64,000 nt of DNA from Halicephalobus mephisto (GCA_009193035.1 SWDT01000245.1:29435-93434), one strand, 5' to 3'; positions 11,640 to 24,583 are shown, counted from the stretch's first letter. The notes: generated from the sequence alone by a model not told the origin. Numbers and translations are program-made.

Positions 11640-12390
11640 TTGGAAAAATTTTTATTTTTAATTTTTTTAAAATTATGTTATTTAAAAATCAAAAATAAAC
11701 TTTTTTCGAAATTGTTTGGAATGAAAATTTTGGAATTTTCCAGTTGAGATTAAAATTGAAAAATTTAACATTGATGATATTTTAAGAACATAATCATCAT
11801 TTAAAATTCGAAAATAAACTTTTTCGAAATTGTCTTAAATAAAATTTTTTGGGAAAATTCGCGAAATTAGAAAATTTTAATTTTTAATTTTTTAGAATTA
11901 TGTTATTTAAAAACCAAAAATAAATTTTTTCGAAATTTTGGAATTTTCCAGTTGAGATTAAAATTGAAAAATTTAACATTGATGATATTTTAAGAACATA
12001 ATCATCATTTAAAATTCAAAAATAAACTTTTTTCAAAATTGTCTTAAATAAAAAATTTTGGAAGAATTTCAAAAATTAGAAAGTTTTAATTTTTAATTTT
12101 TTAGAATTATGTTATTTAAAAACCAAAAATAAACTTTTTTCGAAATTTTGGAATTTTCCAGTCGAGATTAAAAATGAAAAATTCAACATTGATGATATTT
12201 TAAGAACATAATCATCATTTAAAAACAAAAAATAAACTTTTTCGAAATTGTCTTAAATAAAAAATTTTGGAAGAATTTCAAAAATTAGAAAATTTTAATT
12301 TTTAATTTTTTAGAATTATGTTATTTAAAAATCAAAAATAAATTTTTTCGAAATTATCTTAAATAAAAAATTTGAGAAATCTAAAACTAT
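11640..12390. repeat. ~209-bp tandem repeat, three to four copies
   Basis: The block starting CAGTTGAGATTAAAATTGAA recurs at 11741, 11949 and 12159 (with CAGTCGAGATT in the last), a period of 208-210 bp. Each unit also carries TTGATGATATTTTAAGAACA and TTTAGAATTATGTTATTTAA. The copies are similar enough to suggest fairly recent expansion. Confidence 0.75.
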
Positions 12391-12399
12391 CTTAATCCA

Positions 12400-13960
12400 C
12401 TTAAAAAGTTCGAAATAAATATTTTTAAAAAAAGTTTCGAAAATAATTTTTTGAAGATTCTCAGAAATTAGAGCATTTTTGTTTTGAATGATGTTATTGT
12501 AAAAATTAAAAACAAATATTTTTGTGAAATTGCCTCGAAGGAATTTTCTAGAAATCCAAAACTATCCTAATTACATTATTAAAAATAAAAACAAATATTT
12601 TTGCAAAGTAATCAAAAATTTTTTAAATTTCAAAAATTCTAAATTATGTTATTAAAAATTTTAAACTATGTTATAAAAAATTTTAAAATTTCAAAAATTT
12701 TAAATTATGTTATTAAAAAATTTTAAAATTTCAAAAATTCTAAATTATATTATTAAAATTTTTTAAATTTCAAAAATTCTAAATTATGTTATTAAAAAAT
12801 TCTAAATTATGTTATTAAAAAATTTTTAAATTTCAAAAATTCTAAATTTTGTTATTAAAAAATTTTAAAACTCTCTCAACGCGAAATTTTGGAACTTTTT
12901 AGAAATAAAAAATTTTAAAAATATTTTTTTAAAACTGTTTCGAAAGAGAATTTTTGAATTTTTAATTATGCTATAAAAAATAAGTTTTTTCCGAAAATTG
13001 TTTTGGAAAAAATTTTAGAAGATTCTTCAAAATTAAATTTTTGCTTTTGGTCACTTATTTCGAAATATATTGTTATAAAAAACAAAAATAAAATTTATTA
13101 CGAAATGGTCTCAAAGGAATTTTTCAAATAATTAAATATTATTACGGTATTTAAAAATTTAGTTTATTAAAAATTATGAAAAAATTAAAATTAATTTAAT
13201 TACAGTATTTGAAAATTTAAATTTTTTCTAAATCGTTAAAAAAATTAAAATTAATTTAATTACAGTATTTAAAAATTTAAATTTTTTTTAAAATGGTCTC
13301 GAAGGGGTTTTTCAAATAATTAAAAATTATTACAGTATTTAAAAATTTAAATTTTTTTAAAATTGTTAAAAAAATAAAATTAATTTAATTACGGTATTTA
13401 AAAATTTAAATTTTTTTTAAAATGGTCTCGAAGGGAGTTTTCGAAAACCAAAGATCCTACGTGAGAATTTTCATCTTTCGTGATGATTTTGTAACCAGTA
13501 ATATTATTATAAAAATCATGGAAATTTCACAAATTGATCTCAGACGGAATTTTTAAATTTTATAAAAAATTAAAACTATTCTAATTACAGTATTAAAAAA
13601 TTCATAAAATTTTTTCAAAAATTTTTAAATTAAAATTAATTTTTTTCAGAATTTTTTAGTTTTTTTAAAATTAAAAAATAATTTTTTTCAAAATTTTTAA
13701 AATTTATAAAAAATTTAAAAATTTACGTGAGAATTTTCATCTTGCGTGATGATTTCGTAATTTTACTCTATTTCCTCATTAATTGCATTATTATAGAAAT
13801 TAAAAATAAAACTTTTACAAAATTATCTGTATAGGATTATCTAAGAGTTTGGAATTTTTGGTTTCGGATGTTAAGTCTCAATTTGTTTTAAAAATTAAAA
13901 AATAAAAACTTTTTCGAATTGTTTTGAACGGAATTTTCAGAAGTTTCGAATGTACTGAAA
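12400..13960. repeat. Further short-period tandem repeats
   Basis: From 12590 to 12860 a unit of about 45-60 bp (TTTCAAAAATTCTAAATTATGTTATTAAAAA) is repeated. From 13090 to 13440 a longer unit contains GGTCTCGAAGGG, a TTAATTTAATTACAGTATTT block and runs of T. These grade into unstructured A/T sequence. Nothing coding was seen. Confidence 0.55.
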
Positions 13961-13967
13961 GCTTTTA

Positions 13968-14460
13968 TTGGATTCTGGAGAATCTAGAAAGTATTCGAAG
14001 ATTCTAGAAGTTTTGAGAATGTTGGAAGAAATTTCAGAAGCCTTCAGAATGTTAAAAAAATTTTCGAAAATTGGAGAAGATTCTAAAAACTTTCAAGATA
14101 TTATAGAAGATTCTAGAAGCCTTCAGAATGTTAAAGAGGATTCTAGAAACTTTCAGAATATTCTAGAAAGTTTCAGAAGCCTTGAGAAGATTTTAAGAAC
14201 TTTTATGACGTGATAGAAGATTCTCGAAGCTTTCAGAAGCCTTCAGAACCCTTGATAAGATTATAAAACCTTTCAAGACATTATAGAAAATTCTCGAAGT
14301 CTTCGGAATGTTAAAGAGGATTCTCAAAGCTTTCAGAAGATTCTAGAAATTTTTATGAAGTTATAGAAAATTCTAAAAGCTTTCTGAAGAATCTAGAAGC
14401 CTTGATAAAATTATAAAAACTTTCATGACGTCATAGAAGATTCTCGAAGCTTTCAGAGAA
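13968..14460. repeat. Array of heat-shock-element-like inverted pentamers
   Basis: The block is built from alternating GAA and TTC pentamers. Seven perfect 15-mers of the form nGAAn nTTCn nGAAn, the canonical HSF1 element, occur at 13996-14010, 14105-14119, 14155-14169, 14215-14229, 14285-14299, 14335-14349 and 14435-14449. Spacings are 109, 50, 60, 70, 50 and 100 bp, that is near multiples of ten. A short open frame over part of this block is only the repeat read in phase. Confidence 0.75.
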
Positions 14461-15390
14461 ATCAAGAAAATTCCAGAATTTTCCATTGGAATTTAAAATA
14501 TTCTAAAAATTCCTCTGGAGATTATGGAAGGCCCTTGGAACTTGTAAGGTTTTCCCTAATGTTTTGGAACAAGTCATTGAATTTTTAATTATTTCAATTT
14601 TTTTACAAAATTATAAAAGATTTTTTAAATTTCTCGAAATTCTCTAGGGTTTTAGAAGTCATACAATAGTCGCTTCTCTATGGCATTTTCTTCTTTAAGT
14701 TCATAAGATTTATTTTTTTATTTTTAGAGCAGTGGTTTTGATATTTGGATTAATTTAACACGTCACTTAAGTAATAAAAAATTAATTTTAAAAAGTTTAA
14801 AATTTTTTATTTAAAAAAATTAAAATTAAAAAAAATTAATTTTTAAAAATTAAATTTAGAAATTTTATTTTAAAAAATTTCGAAATCAGTGTGAATCGAA
14901 GGAGATCATCTGTCATATAGTCGTTTTAGAATCCTCAACTGGATTCTGGAAAATTCCAAAACTTTTCCAAAAATTCTGAAAAATTTTTAAATTTCGATCA
15001 AGTTGCTGATAATCGTGAAACTCTACAGGATTCTAGAAGATTTTTGGAGTTCTTAAAAAGCTCCACGATTTCGGAATTCTTTAAATTTTATAAAGTTCCA
15101 AAACTTCTACAGTATCCTGTGGTCTGTAGTATGAAAGTTGACGATCAGAGTTCGAAGTAGAATTTTGGACTTTTCGCGCTGAGATAACATTTGTAAATTA
15201 TTTTATTTCAAAAACTTGTTTTCTGTCCTACATAACTTGATAGAATCTGACATCTGGATATTCCGAATCCAAACAAGATCCGCCAGTTGTGTTTTGGCAC
15301 GAAAAGTTCAAATTTTGATGTTAAATTTCGGTCTCGAACTTTGACTTTAAACTTTGATAACACGGAACACTGGATTTTTCAAATCACAAC
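14461..15390. other. Intergenic sequence with scattered TTCTAGAA-like motifs
   Basis: A decayed continuation of the pentamer texture (for example around 14940-15110) followed by ordinary intergenic DNA. No gene seen. Confidence 0.4.
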
Positions 15391-15394
15391 ATGG

Positions 15395-15760
15395 CTTACA
15401 AATCACATCTTAAAACGAAAAATTGAAATGTAAATTTCGAAATTCAACTTCGAATTTTGGAAAAAACGAAACATTAGATTTTTCAAAACACAACATGGTT
15501 CACAAATCGTTTTAAAACCAAAAATTAAAATGTAAATTTCGAAATTCGACTTCGAATTTTGGGAAAAAAGAAGCACTAGATTTTCCGAATCACAACATGA
15601 CCCGCAAATCGTTTTAAAACCAAAAATTGAAATATAAATTTCGAACTTTGACTTCGAATTTTGGGAAAAAAGAAGCATTAGATTTTTGAAATCACAACAT
15701 GACCCGCAAATCATGTCTTAAAACGAAAAATTTAAGCATTGATTTCGAAATTTGACTTTG
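15395..15760. repeat. ~103-bp minisatellite, about four copies
   Basis: The landmark TTTTAAAACCAAAAATT plus TGTAAATTTCGAA recurs at about 15408, 15509, 15613 and 15716, so the period is 102-104 bp. The minus strand is open for 103 codons with an internal threefold repeat of about 34 residues (GFKTICGSCC), which simply reflects a repeat length near a multiple of three. There is no splice, start context or poly(A) evidence for a gene. Confidence 0.7.
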
Positions 15761-16065
15761 GTTTTGACTGGCAACTTTGGGTTTCGAGTTTGGATCTAGA
15801 ACTGTGGTGAAACGGAATATTGAATAACTTTAGAACTTGACGTTGGACCAGAAACTATTGCGAAAGTTTAATTATGAGTAACACGGTGAATTTTGTGCCG
15901 AAAATGGCCTCAGGAACGGAATAAGCCGGTTTCTTCGGTTTTCGAATAAAGCCCATTTCGAAATAATTGTTTTTTCTCGTTCGAAGTTTTGTGATTATTA
16001 TTTTTGGCATTTATGTTCAGAACAAAAATTATAAATATTTTTGAATTTTTATTTAATAAAAAATT

Positions 16066-19000
16066 TTAATTCAGTGCAGAAGGAATATAAACCAAATAAT
16101 AACTCCAATACAAAGCACAAAATACCGTAAACATGACAGGGAATAAAATTCTGCTGAGTTTGTCTATCCTTAGGGCTTTTCTGGAGTTCAGGAAGCCCAG
16201 TTGAACAAAACGATTCATCCCCATGGTGTTCTCCCGGTGGTGTAATTTCTTGGGTTTTCGATGTCTCGACCGTAATTTAGGAGGTTCGATAACAGGGAAC
16301 TGAAAAATTTAAGTTTAAAAATATTAAAAAAATATTAAAATTTAAAAATATTCAAAAAAAGGTAAATTTAAAAATATTAAAAAAAATTGAAATGTATAAA
16401 TATTCAAGAAAAAATTAATAAATTTAAAAATATTCAAAAAAAAGTTAATAAATTTTAAAAATTTAGATTTATAAATATTTTTGAAGAGTAAATTTAAGTT
16501 TATACATGTTAAAAATTAAATTTCGAATTATTTTTTAAATAAAATTTTAATTTTTATACATGTTAAAAATTAAATTTTGATTTATGTTTTACAAAAATTT
16601 TTACCTGTTCTGTCCATTCGTCGTCGCTGATGAAAGTAATTTTGGTTGGACTGTCGTCCTTCTTGGAAGTGTCAGTTTTGGACTCTAATTGTCCTTTTTG
16701 AGACACCATTTCCCTCGGCAAAGTCATGGAATCCTCCAGATCGATGGTAGCGAGAGCGACGAATTTTCCATTCCCGAGTTCTCCGTTACAAGGAGTTTCT
16801 TCTTGTTGAGTGGTGTAGATCGAGTAAGGGCAGTCTTCCCTGCTGTCTGTTTTCGTGTCCTTCAGGGAGTTCGAAGAAGGTGAAAATTCTGAAATTTTAT
16901 TCTTCAATAAATTAGAATTTTAGGATTTCCAGGATCCAATGGAAGACTGCGAAATTTTAGAAATTAATTCTGGAAATTTCTAGAATACTGTAGAATTTTT
17001 TAAGATACTGTAAAAAATTTTAAGATACTGTAGAAATTTTTAGAACTTTCCAGAATCTAATGGAATCCGCAGGAAGTTCTGTAAGTAAAATGAAAATTTT
17101 TGAGGTCTTTTGGAATCTTTTGAAAGTTGCTAGAATTTAATGAGAGATTCTGAAACATCGGAAAATTCTATGGAAGTTTCTAGAAACACAAGGTCCAGTA
17201 GAATCCTTCAGAGTTTTCTATAATCTCACGTAAATCTTCAGAATCCCTTAGAAAATTCTGAAACCTTCTAGCTTCTTGTAAAAGCTTTTAGAACCATTCA
17301 GAATTCATTACAGTATTTTAAAACATCAGAGAATTTCATAGAAGTTTTCGGAATTTTATGTAAATTTCCAGAATTTCATAGTAACTTTCCAGAATCCCTT
17401 AGAAGATTCTGAAACCTTTTAGCTTTTCGTAAAAGCTTTTAGAACCATTCAGAATTCATTACAGTATTTTAAAACAAAAAAATTCAATGGAATTTTACAT
17501 AAATTTCCAAAATTTCATAGCGACTTTTCAGAATCCTCTTGAAGATTCTGAAACTTTTATGAAGAGTTCTACATTATCATGTATGACTTCAGAATCCTGT
17601 GTAAAATTTTTAAAAATTTCCAGAATCCACAAAAAATTTGAAATTGTAAAATTGAATATCAAATTTCCACAAAATTCCAAAACTCGCCCTGAGGCATTTT
17701 GCAAGAACTTTTTTTTCTAATTTTATAATAATCTGATAATCTAAATGTTATAAACCAACCATTCCGTTTCCTGGTTCCAAACATGGCCAAAGGGAACTTG
17801 GTTTGGTCTTCAGAATCGGTCCTTTTTCCACTTCCCAACAAATGATATGAATGTTTATTAAAATTGGACGGGATATAAGGTCCATCTTCCGGGTCTGATT
17901 CAAGTGTCACTAAAATAGAAAATTTTAAAAATTCTGAATATAGAAATTTAGAAAAATAAAAATTTGAAAAAATTTAAAAAAAAAACAAAACTCAAAAATA
18001 CAATATTTAAAAAAAATAAAAATTTTAAAAAATAAAATTTTGAAAATTAAGAAATTAAAAAATAAAAAATTTTAAAGTAAGAAATTAAAAAAAATAAAGT
18101 TTTAAAATAAAAAATTTTAAAATAAAAAATTTTAAAATAAAAAATTTTAAAAATAAAATTAACCTTGTCTTTTTTCAAAAGCTTTGGAGAGTTTTTCGTA
18201 TTTGTTTGCTTGTCTCATGTAAGAATTGACGAAAGCGAATTCTAATAAAGTCAGAAAAACAAATACCATACACACTGAAAACGTTATATATTAATTTTGT
18301 TTTATAATTAATTTTATGTAATAATTAACTTTAAACAAAATAAAACTTACTTCCAAACCAGTAATCTATGGCTTTGGCGTAACTGACCATCGGAAGTCCG
18401 AATCTGAGACCGTTGCCGAGCGTTGACAGCGAGAGCAGTGTTGTGAAGGACAACGTAACTCGGGCAGGAACGGCCCTTCTGTCGATCCAGAAGGACACCC
18501 AGCTGATAACCACGATCAGAGCTGAATGATATAGGTCCAATCATGAATATCAAAAATAAAAATTTTTGTAAAATTATTTTCAACATCTGATAGAAACGTC
18601 GTCGATCAAGAAAAACTCCTTCCAATTTTAACAAAATTTATCGATTATTTTTGAATTTTACAGCGCGTTTATGATGAGGTTTAATTACTCAAGTTTGAAT
18701 TTCAAATACCGTAAAAACTCTAGTAGACGGGCTGCTCATTTTCCACCATTTAAAAATAGTGCTTTTCAAATGGAGTTTTCACAGTAACTTAGGAGATTTG
18801 TAATCTTCTATCATAGAAAACAATTCAAACCCTACAAATCGTAAAAAATCAATCACAAAAATGAGTAAAATTATGTACCAATATGAGGGCTTAGTATTTT
18901 GTCGGAAAAGCTATATTCAATCCACGTTTATCTACCTCTGCCCTTCTATAGAGGTGCCCTTCTATTAGAGTTTTTACAGTAAATCGAAGAAGAAACAAAA

Positions 19001-19890
19001 TTTCGAACGACATCAATTTTGAGAATTGTTAAAAACTTCCAAAATTAGTAATTTCGGAAAAGTTTACCTGTGGGGATATAACTTTGAACCAGATGATATC
19101 CGACAGACCTCTTCAAGTGGATATTCGCTTCGAGACAACTAAATCTATCTGAACAAAGACGATTATTTTAAGTTACTTTTAATCAACGGACCTATTTTGT
19201 GGCCATTTTCCATGATGGCATACATGTAAGTCCCGTCACAGTAGGACTGGTCGATGTGTTTGATGTTGAATTCCGGCAACCCGATTTCAGGATTATATCT
19301 GATGGGATTTGCTTTGAACCAAGTCACGTTCACTTGATTCGCGATGTAGGCGTAGGACAAGATCCGGATCTGACATGTTTGCTGATCCATGGGATACTGT
19401 GAAAGCTGAAGATTACAGGCTACGGTAAGCGTGACTCTGCTGGAATAAGCTATAGTCCCGTCCTGAGCGATGAAAAGGTTGAAGTTCGGGATCGTGACGT
19501 CATGAAACATGGCAGTTCTGGCGTTGGCGAAGTAGAGGTCGGGCAGCCAGATGTGCTCCCTCACCTTGGGGTCGTTGACGAGGACATACTCCGGATCAGA
19601 GTGATTCAAAGTATAATCTTTCCAACTCATATAAAGATACAAATCAACATCAAAACTCTAAAATTACATTTTTTATACGATATAAAAATATTTTTTACCA
19701 TTTCTGTAGATTGAAATTTACCCAAACTTTCGATGTAAATACCTATTTTGACGTTCAAAGGCTTGGCATCCTTGTTCGGCCAAGGCGGAGTTTTTGCGTT
19801 TTTCTGCAACCGAGTCCTCAAGGCCGTGTTTCCGTTTGTGACTTCCAGGATTGATAAAAAGTAAAAAATAAATAAATAAAAAACCTTCAT
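16066..19890 (-). CDS. Cys-loop ligand-gated anion channel subunit (LGC family)
   Basis: Eight in-phase exons (19890-19699, 19657-19192, 19148-19068, 18521-18351, 18274-18164, 17909-17760, 16888-16605, 16299-16066) encode 562 residues. Order: signal peptide (1-20), extracellular ligand-binding domain, Cys-loop with 13 residues between its cysteines (CNLQLSQYPMDQQTC), a second disulfide pair typical of glycine/glutamate-gated chloride receptors (SYCDGTY and FSCLEA), TM1 (YIPTALIVVISWVSFWI), TM2 preceded by the anion-selectivity motif PAR (AVPARVTLS), TM3, a long variable cytoplasmic loop over three exons, and TM4 close to the C-terminus. TM2-TM3 reads GNGLRFGLPMVSYAKAIDYW. The ligand cannot be read from sequence; GABA, glycine, glutamate or an amine are all possible in this worm family. 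A minus-strand AATAAA lies at 16048-16053, 13 nt after the stop. Intron 3 contains a MITE (18707-18981). Confidence 0.93.
18707..18981. mobile_element. MITE with TACCGTAAAAACTCT-type inverted termini (copy 1)
   Basis: The left end TACCGTAAAAACTCTAGTAG and the right end CTATTAGAGTTTTTACAGTA are inverted copies; adjacent GACGGGC / GTGCCC blocks extend the match. Length is about 275 bp with no coding sequence. Termini beginning TA suggest a Tc1/mariner-like TA target. It sits in intron 3 of the LGC channel gene. A second copy is at 37011-37159. Confidence 0.7.
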
Positions 19891-20280
19891 TATTCTATCT
19901 AAAATATTAAAAATTAAAAATCCAATTAGGAAAATTTTAAAAAAATAGAAATTCTTCGAAAATTATAAAAAAAAATTTAAAATATAAAAAAAAAGGAAAA
20001 TTTTGTAAAACATTAAAATTAAAAAAATAGAAATAATTATAAAAATTCAAAATTTTTTTTAATAATTTAAAAAAAAATACGTTTATTGAAAAAAATTATC
20101 GATAATTGGTGTTTCTGAAACTATTTGGTTTTCACTTTAAATAGAATAAGGAAAATATTTAATAATTTTTTAATATAATGTAATTACAGAAATTAGAAAA
20201 GGCGGTTGTCATGGAATGGTCCCGACACGAATTATCATTGTTATGGAAACTTGAAGAATCTTTGGTTTCAAGATACTAGT
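19891..20280. other. Upstream region of the LGC channel gene
   Basis: Mostly A/T homopolymer with no reading frame. The small block 20090-20280 is more mixed in composition and could hold upstream control elements; nothing specific was recognised. Confidence 0.3.
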
Positions 20281-20289
20281 GAAGTAATT

Positions 20290-20720
20290 ATATAATTTTG
20301 AAAATGAAAAATAAATTTTCACACGAAATGGTCCTGAGGAGAATTTTTGGAACTTTATAGAAAATAAAAAATTGATGATTTAAGAACTTAGTTAAGAAAT
20401 GATCCTAAAACAAATTTTCAGAAATTTATAAAAACATAAAAATTTAATATTTTAATATTAATTCTATAATTATCTAATTTTGAAAATAAATTTTTATGCA
20501 AAATGGTCCTGAGGAGAATTTTCGGAACTTTATAGAAAATAAAAAATTGATGATTTAAGATCTTAGTTAAGAAATGGTCCTAAAACGAATTTTCTGAAAT
20601 TTTCAAAAACATAAAAATTTAATATTTTAATATTAATTCTATAATTATCTAATTTTGAAAATGAAAAACAAATTTTCACACAAAATGGTCTCGAAAAAAA
20701 TTTTCGAAAATTTATATAAA
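20290..20720. repeat. ~178-bp tandem repeat, about 2.5 copies
   Basis: Units contain AAATGGTCCTGAGGAGAATT, TTGATGATTTAAGA, CTTAGTTAAGAAATG and AATATTAATTCTATAATTAT; the same landmarks recur about 178-180 bp apart. Decayed relatives with TGGTCC or TGGTCTC spacers continue to about 21000. Confidence 0.6.
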
Positions 20721-21019
20721 CCTTTATTTTAGAATTAATATCTAATATCTTCAATTTTTAAGTTACTATAAAAATAAAAAATGTATTTTGTTGAAAAATG
20801 ATTCCGAGGTGAATTTTTGAAAATTTATGGAATATTTAAAAAGTCGAGGTTTTAAATAGTTCCCGAATTTAATAAAAATTAAAATAAAAAATAATATTCA
20901 TAATTAAATGGTCCTGAAACAAATTTTTAAAAATTTCGAAAATTAAGTTTTATATGCTAATTATATAATTTCAAAAATTAAAAATGAATTTCTTCAAAAA
21001 TGGTCCTGAGACAAATTTT

Positions 21020-21310
21020 AAAAAAATTCAAAAAACTTTAATTTCGAATATTTCTGAAATTTTATAATTTTATAAATTTAAAATAATTTTTTTTAATTTC
21101 AAAGAATTTTAGTTTCAAATATTTCTGAAATTTTATAATTTTATAAATTTAAAATAACTTTTTTTAATTTCAAAGAACTTTAATTTCGGATATTTTTGAA
21201 ATTATATAATTTTATAAATTTAAAATAACTTTTTTTAATTTCAAAAAATTTTAGTTTTGAATATTTCTGAAATTTTATAATTTTATAAATTTAAAATTCA
21301 TTTTACTACA
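21020..21310. repeat. ~65-bp tandem repeat, four copies
   Basis: Four near-identical copies of a unit reading TTTCTGAAATTTTATAATTT followed by TATAAATTTAAAATAA. Confidence 0.6.
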
Positions 21311-24300
21311 AAATGATCCCGACTCAAATTTTTAAAAAACCAATGATCTTTGATTTCAAATGTCATTTTCAAAATTAAGTTAATAAAAAATTTAAAATCA
21401 ATTTTTCTCCAAGATGGTCCGGAGACAAATCTTCCAACTTTTCTAAAAACTTCCAAAATTCAAAAATTTACATTTTTATTCAAGAAATATGTTAAAATAA
21501 AAAACTACAAACGGATGTCGTCAGGAAATGGTCTCAAGACGAATTTTCAGAGTTTTACGAACAGCCAGAATTTTTGGATTTAGACGCTAGTTCCAGAATT
21601 ATGCTAATAGAAAAAATAAAAAATAAGAAATTTTTAAAAATAATAAAAAAAATATAAAATAAGAAATTTTTAAAAATAATAGAAAAAATAAAAAATAAAA
21701 AACTTTTAAAAATAATAAAAAAAAATAAAAAAGGAAAAATTTTTAAAAATAGAAAAAATAAGTTTTAAAAATAATAGAAAAAAATTAAAATTTTTAAAAA
21801 TAAAGAAAATTTTATAAACAAAAAATAAATTTTTTTCAAATTGTCTCAATACGAATTTCTTGAATTTTTTAGCGAGTTTAAAATTTCCAGATTTTGCGTT
21901 TTTTGAAAAAAATTATAAATGTTTGAAATTATCTTTAAACGAAATTTTGGAATTTTTAAAAAACAGAATATCGAGAATTAGAAAATGATCAACATCAAAG
22001 TCAAATTTTTATAAAACAATTTTACCGAATATTGCGGGCAATTTTCAGATTTTATTTTTGTCTTAATGCCGACTTATTTGTCACATTGCTGGGGCAAGTT
22101 GCAGAATTTTTTCTGACTTTAAAATCATAAATTTAAACATAAAAATTTCGACCTAGTTGCCACAATGTTGCGGGCAAGTTGCAAAATTTATATTTATTTT
22201 AATTTTGACCTAGTTCCCACATTGCTGCGGGCAAGTTACGGAATTTTTTCTGAATTTAAAATCATAAATTTAAACAAAAATTCCAACCTGATTGTCACAA
22301 TGTTGCACGCAACCTGCAGAATTTATATTTATTTTAATGTTGATAATTTCGAAAATATCGGCACAGAATTTCAAATTTCAGATGTTTTTAAAAATAATTA
22401 TTGTGAATTTTAAACATGGGAATTCTTGAGAAATGGTTCTGAAATGAGTTTTTAAAACTTTCCAAAGTCTAAAATTTTTTAGTTTTCAATATTAATTCCA
22501 CAATTATGGAAATGGAAAAATTAGAAATTTATATAAGTACGAAACGGTCCAAAAACGAATTTTTTAGAAAAATGAAGAAATTTATAATGAATTTTGGATG
22601 ATTTTCTGAATTTTTACGGTATTTTAGAAATTTCCATAGATTCTGGAAATCTTCGGAAAATTCCATTGGATTCTGAAAAATTGTAAAATTGTGAAAATTT
22701 CAACAAGATTCTAATTTTAAAATTTTCAATTAAATTTTTGAAGTCTTCCGAAATTTCGATAAATTCTAAAATGTTTGAAAATATTTCATAAAATTTTAGG
22801 AATTTCAATAAATTCTGAGAAACTTCAGGATCTCCTGTTGGATTCCAGAAAGTTTTCAAAGACTTCTACAGAATCCCTGAAGTTTTTATAAAATTTAAGA
22901 AAATTCTGAAAATTTTCAATGGATTTCAAAATATTTTGAAAATTTTGTAGATTTCTAAAAATCTTTGCAAAATTCCGAAAGATTCCAAAAACTTCAAAGC
23001 AATTCTCAAATTTTTCATAATTTTTACTGTATTCATGGAAGATTCTAGAAGCCTTCAGAAGTTTCTATTACGGTCTAAAAAGTTATACAAATTTTTAAAA
23101 AAATCCAAAAAAAATTTCAAAGGTTTTAGAATTTCCATTAATTCTAGAGGATTAAACGAAATTTTGAGAATCTCCATGAAATTTCGAGAATTTCCAAGAA
23201 ATTTTGAGAATCTCTATGAAATTTTGAGGATTTCCACGAAATTCTATACAGGTCCGAAAGTTCCCATGAGGTTCTAGAACGTTTCAAAAATCTTATAAAA
23301 TTTCTTTTTTTTCAATCAATTCAAAGAATTTTAAATTTTTTAAATTCAAAAATAAAAAAATTCTAAAAATTTTTTTAAATTCAAAAATTTTAAATTTTTA
23401 TAATTTATTGAAAAAAAAATTTTTTTTAAATTCAAAAATAAAAAAAATTCAAAATTTCATAAACTTTCATTTTTTTAAAAAGAATATTTAATTTATAATT
23501 TATCAAAATTTATTTTTCGTTTTTGAAACAAGATAAGTGGTTTTGAAAACTATTTTTGAAAAAAAACTAAAACTCGAATTTCAGTTTAAAAACTGACAAT
23601 TTATCCGTCTGGGATTTGGATGACTCGAGAAAAAAGAAAAAAATTGAGTTGAAAGACCAAATTCGAAAACATTTATTTTTTGAATTTTCGCATGTTTGAA
23701 AATCGAATCCAGACTGAGCCGGATGAACTCCAAAAAATAAAGAAAAACTAATTTTCTAAATTTTATTAAAGAAAACTGTAGGTCTTTGAATTTTTTGATT
23801 AATCTGTCTCGGTCCGATGTCTCCAAATCCGAAAATTTTTTTCTTTAACTTTGTTTTTGAAAATTGTACTTTTAAGTTTTATTTTTATTTTTCAGAAAAT
23901 TCCAAGACGTTTCGGATGATGTTGATAAAACTAGTCTCGTCTTTGGCCGAAAAAATCCCTAAGGATGTATTCCAAAATAAGGAACGTACCAACCAGAACA
24001 TCCTGCACGATGAATGAGGATTCAAGACCGAAATCGATGACAGAGTGCAAATACTACAGTATTACAGAAATAAAATTTTTTACAAATTTAAATAAAAAAA
24101 TTTTTAAAAAAACAATGCGAATCCATTCTGACAGTAATTTGCCAGGTTTATTTTTTTTACAAAGTCCACTCTTTCTGGCGCGAATTTAAAAATATTCAAA
24201 AACATTATTACAAAAAATTTAATTTATTTAAAAAGTTAGGTTTAAAAAATGAGAGAGGACAACGCGAGTCCATTCTGGCAGTAATTTGCCAGATTTACTT

Positions 24301-24476
24301 TTTTATCATTTTTTACAAAGTTCTTTCCTTTTCCGCGAAAATTTAAAAATAATAAAAAATCCGTCACGAAAAATTAGGGTTGTAATTTGCTTGGCCAAGT
24401 TGCCCAGTCAATTTCCCATAACAATCCTAGTTAAAATATTCGGAGGTGATTTATTTTTTGGTGAAGAGGAAATTAA
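21311..24476. other. Gene-free A/T-rich sequence with decayed repeats
   Basis: No exon with consistent splice sites was found. From 22000 to 22400 a repeat with TTGCGGGCAA and ATTTAAACATAAAAATTTC occurs several times; related sequence occurs in introns of the NALCN and VNUT genes. From 22600 to 23280 there is decayed TTCTAGAA-type pentamer texture, including one perfect HSE-like 15-mer at 23037-23051. Two degenerate copies of the AATTTGCCAG repeat lie at about 24116-24190 and 24256-24350. Confidence 0.5.
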
Positions 24477-24583
24477 TACAGTAGAAATTGGATATAAGAT
24501 ACCCCCTAAGTACCGGGAGAAAGCGTATGTTATAACAAAAGATATGTTATAGCGGGGGTATCTTATATCCAAGTTCTACTGTA
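24477..24583. mobile_element. MITE with TACAGTAGAA-type inverted termini (copy A)
   Basis: Nearly palindromic 107-bp element: left end TACAGTAGAAATTGGATATA, right end TATATCCAAGTTCTACTGTA, with GATACCCCC inside the left arm and GGGGGTATC inside the right arm. No coding sequence. TA at both outer ends is consistent with a TA target site. Confidence 0.75.

Noticed and set aside
13968..14213. An 81-codon open frame rich in Ser, Arg and Glu
   Set aside because: It is the GAA/TTC pentamer array read in one frame; the repeat explains it fully.
15403..15714. A 103-codon Cys/Phe-rich open frame on the minus strand with internal repeats
   Set aside because: It is a ~103-bp minisatellite read in phase; no start context, splice or poly(A) signal supports a gene.
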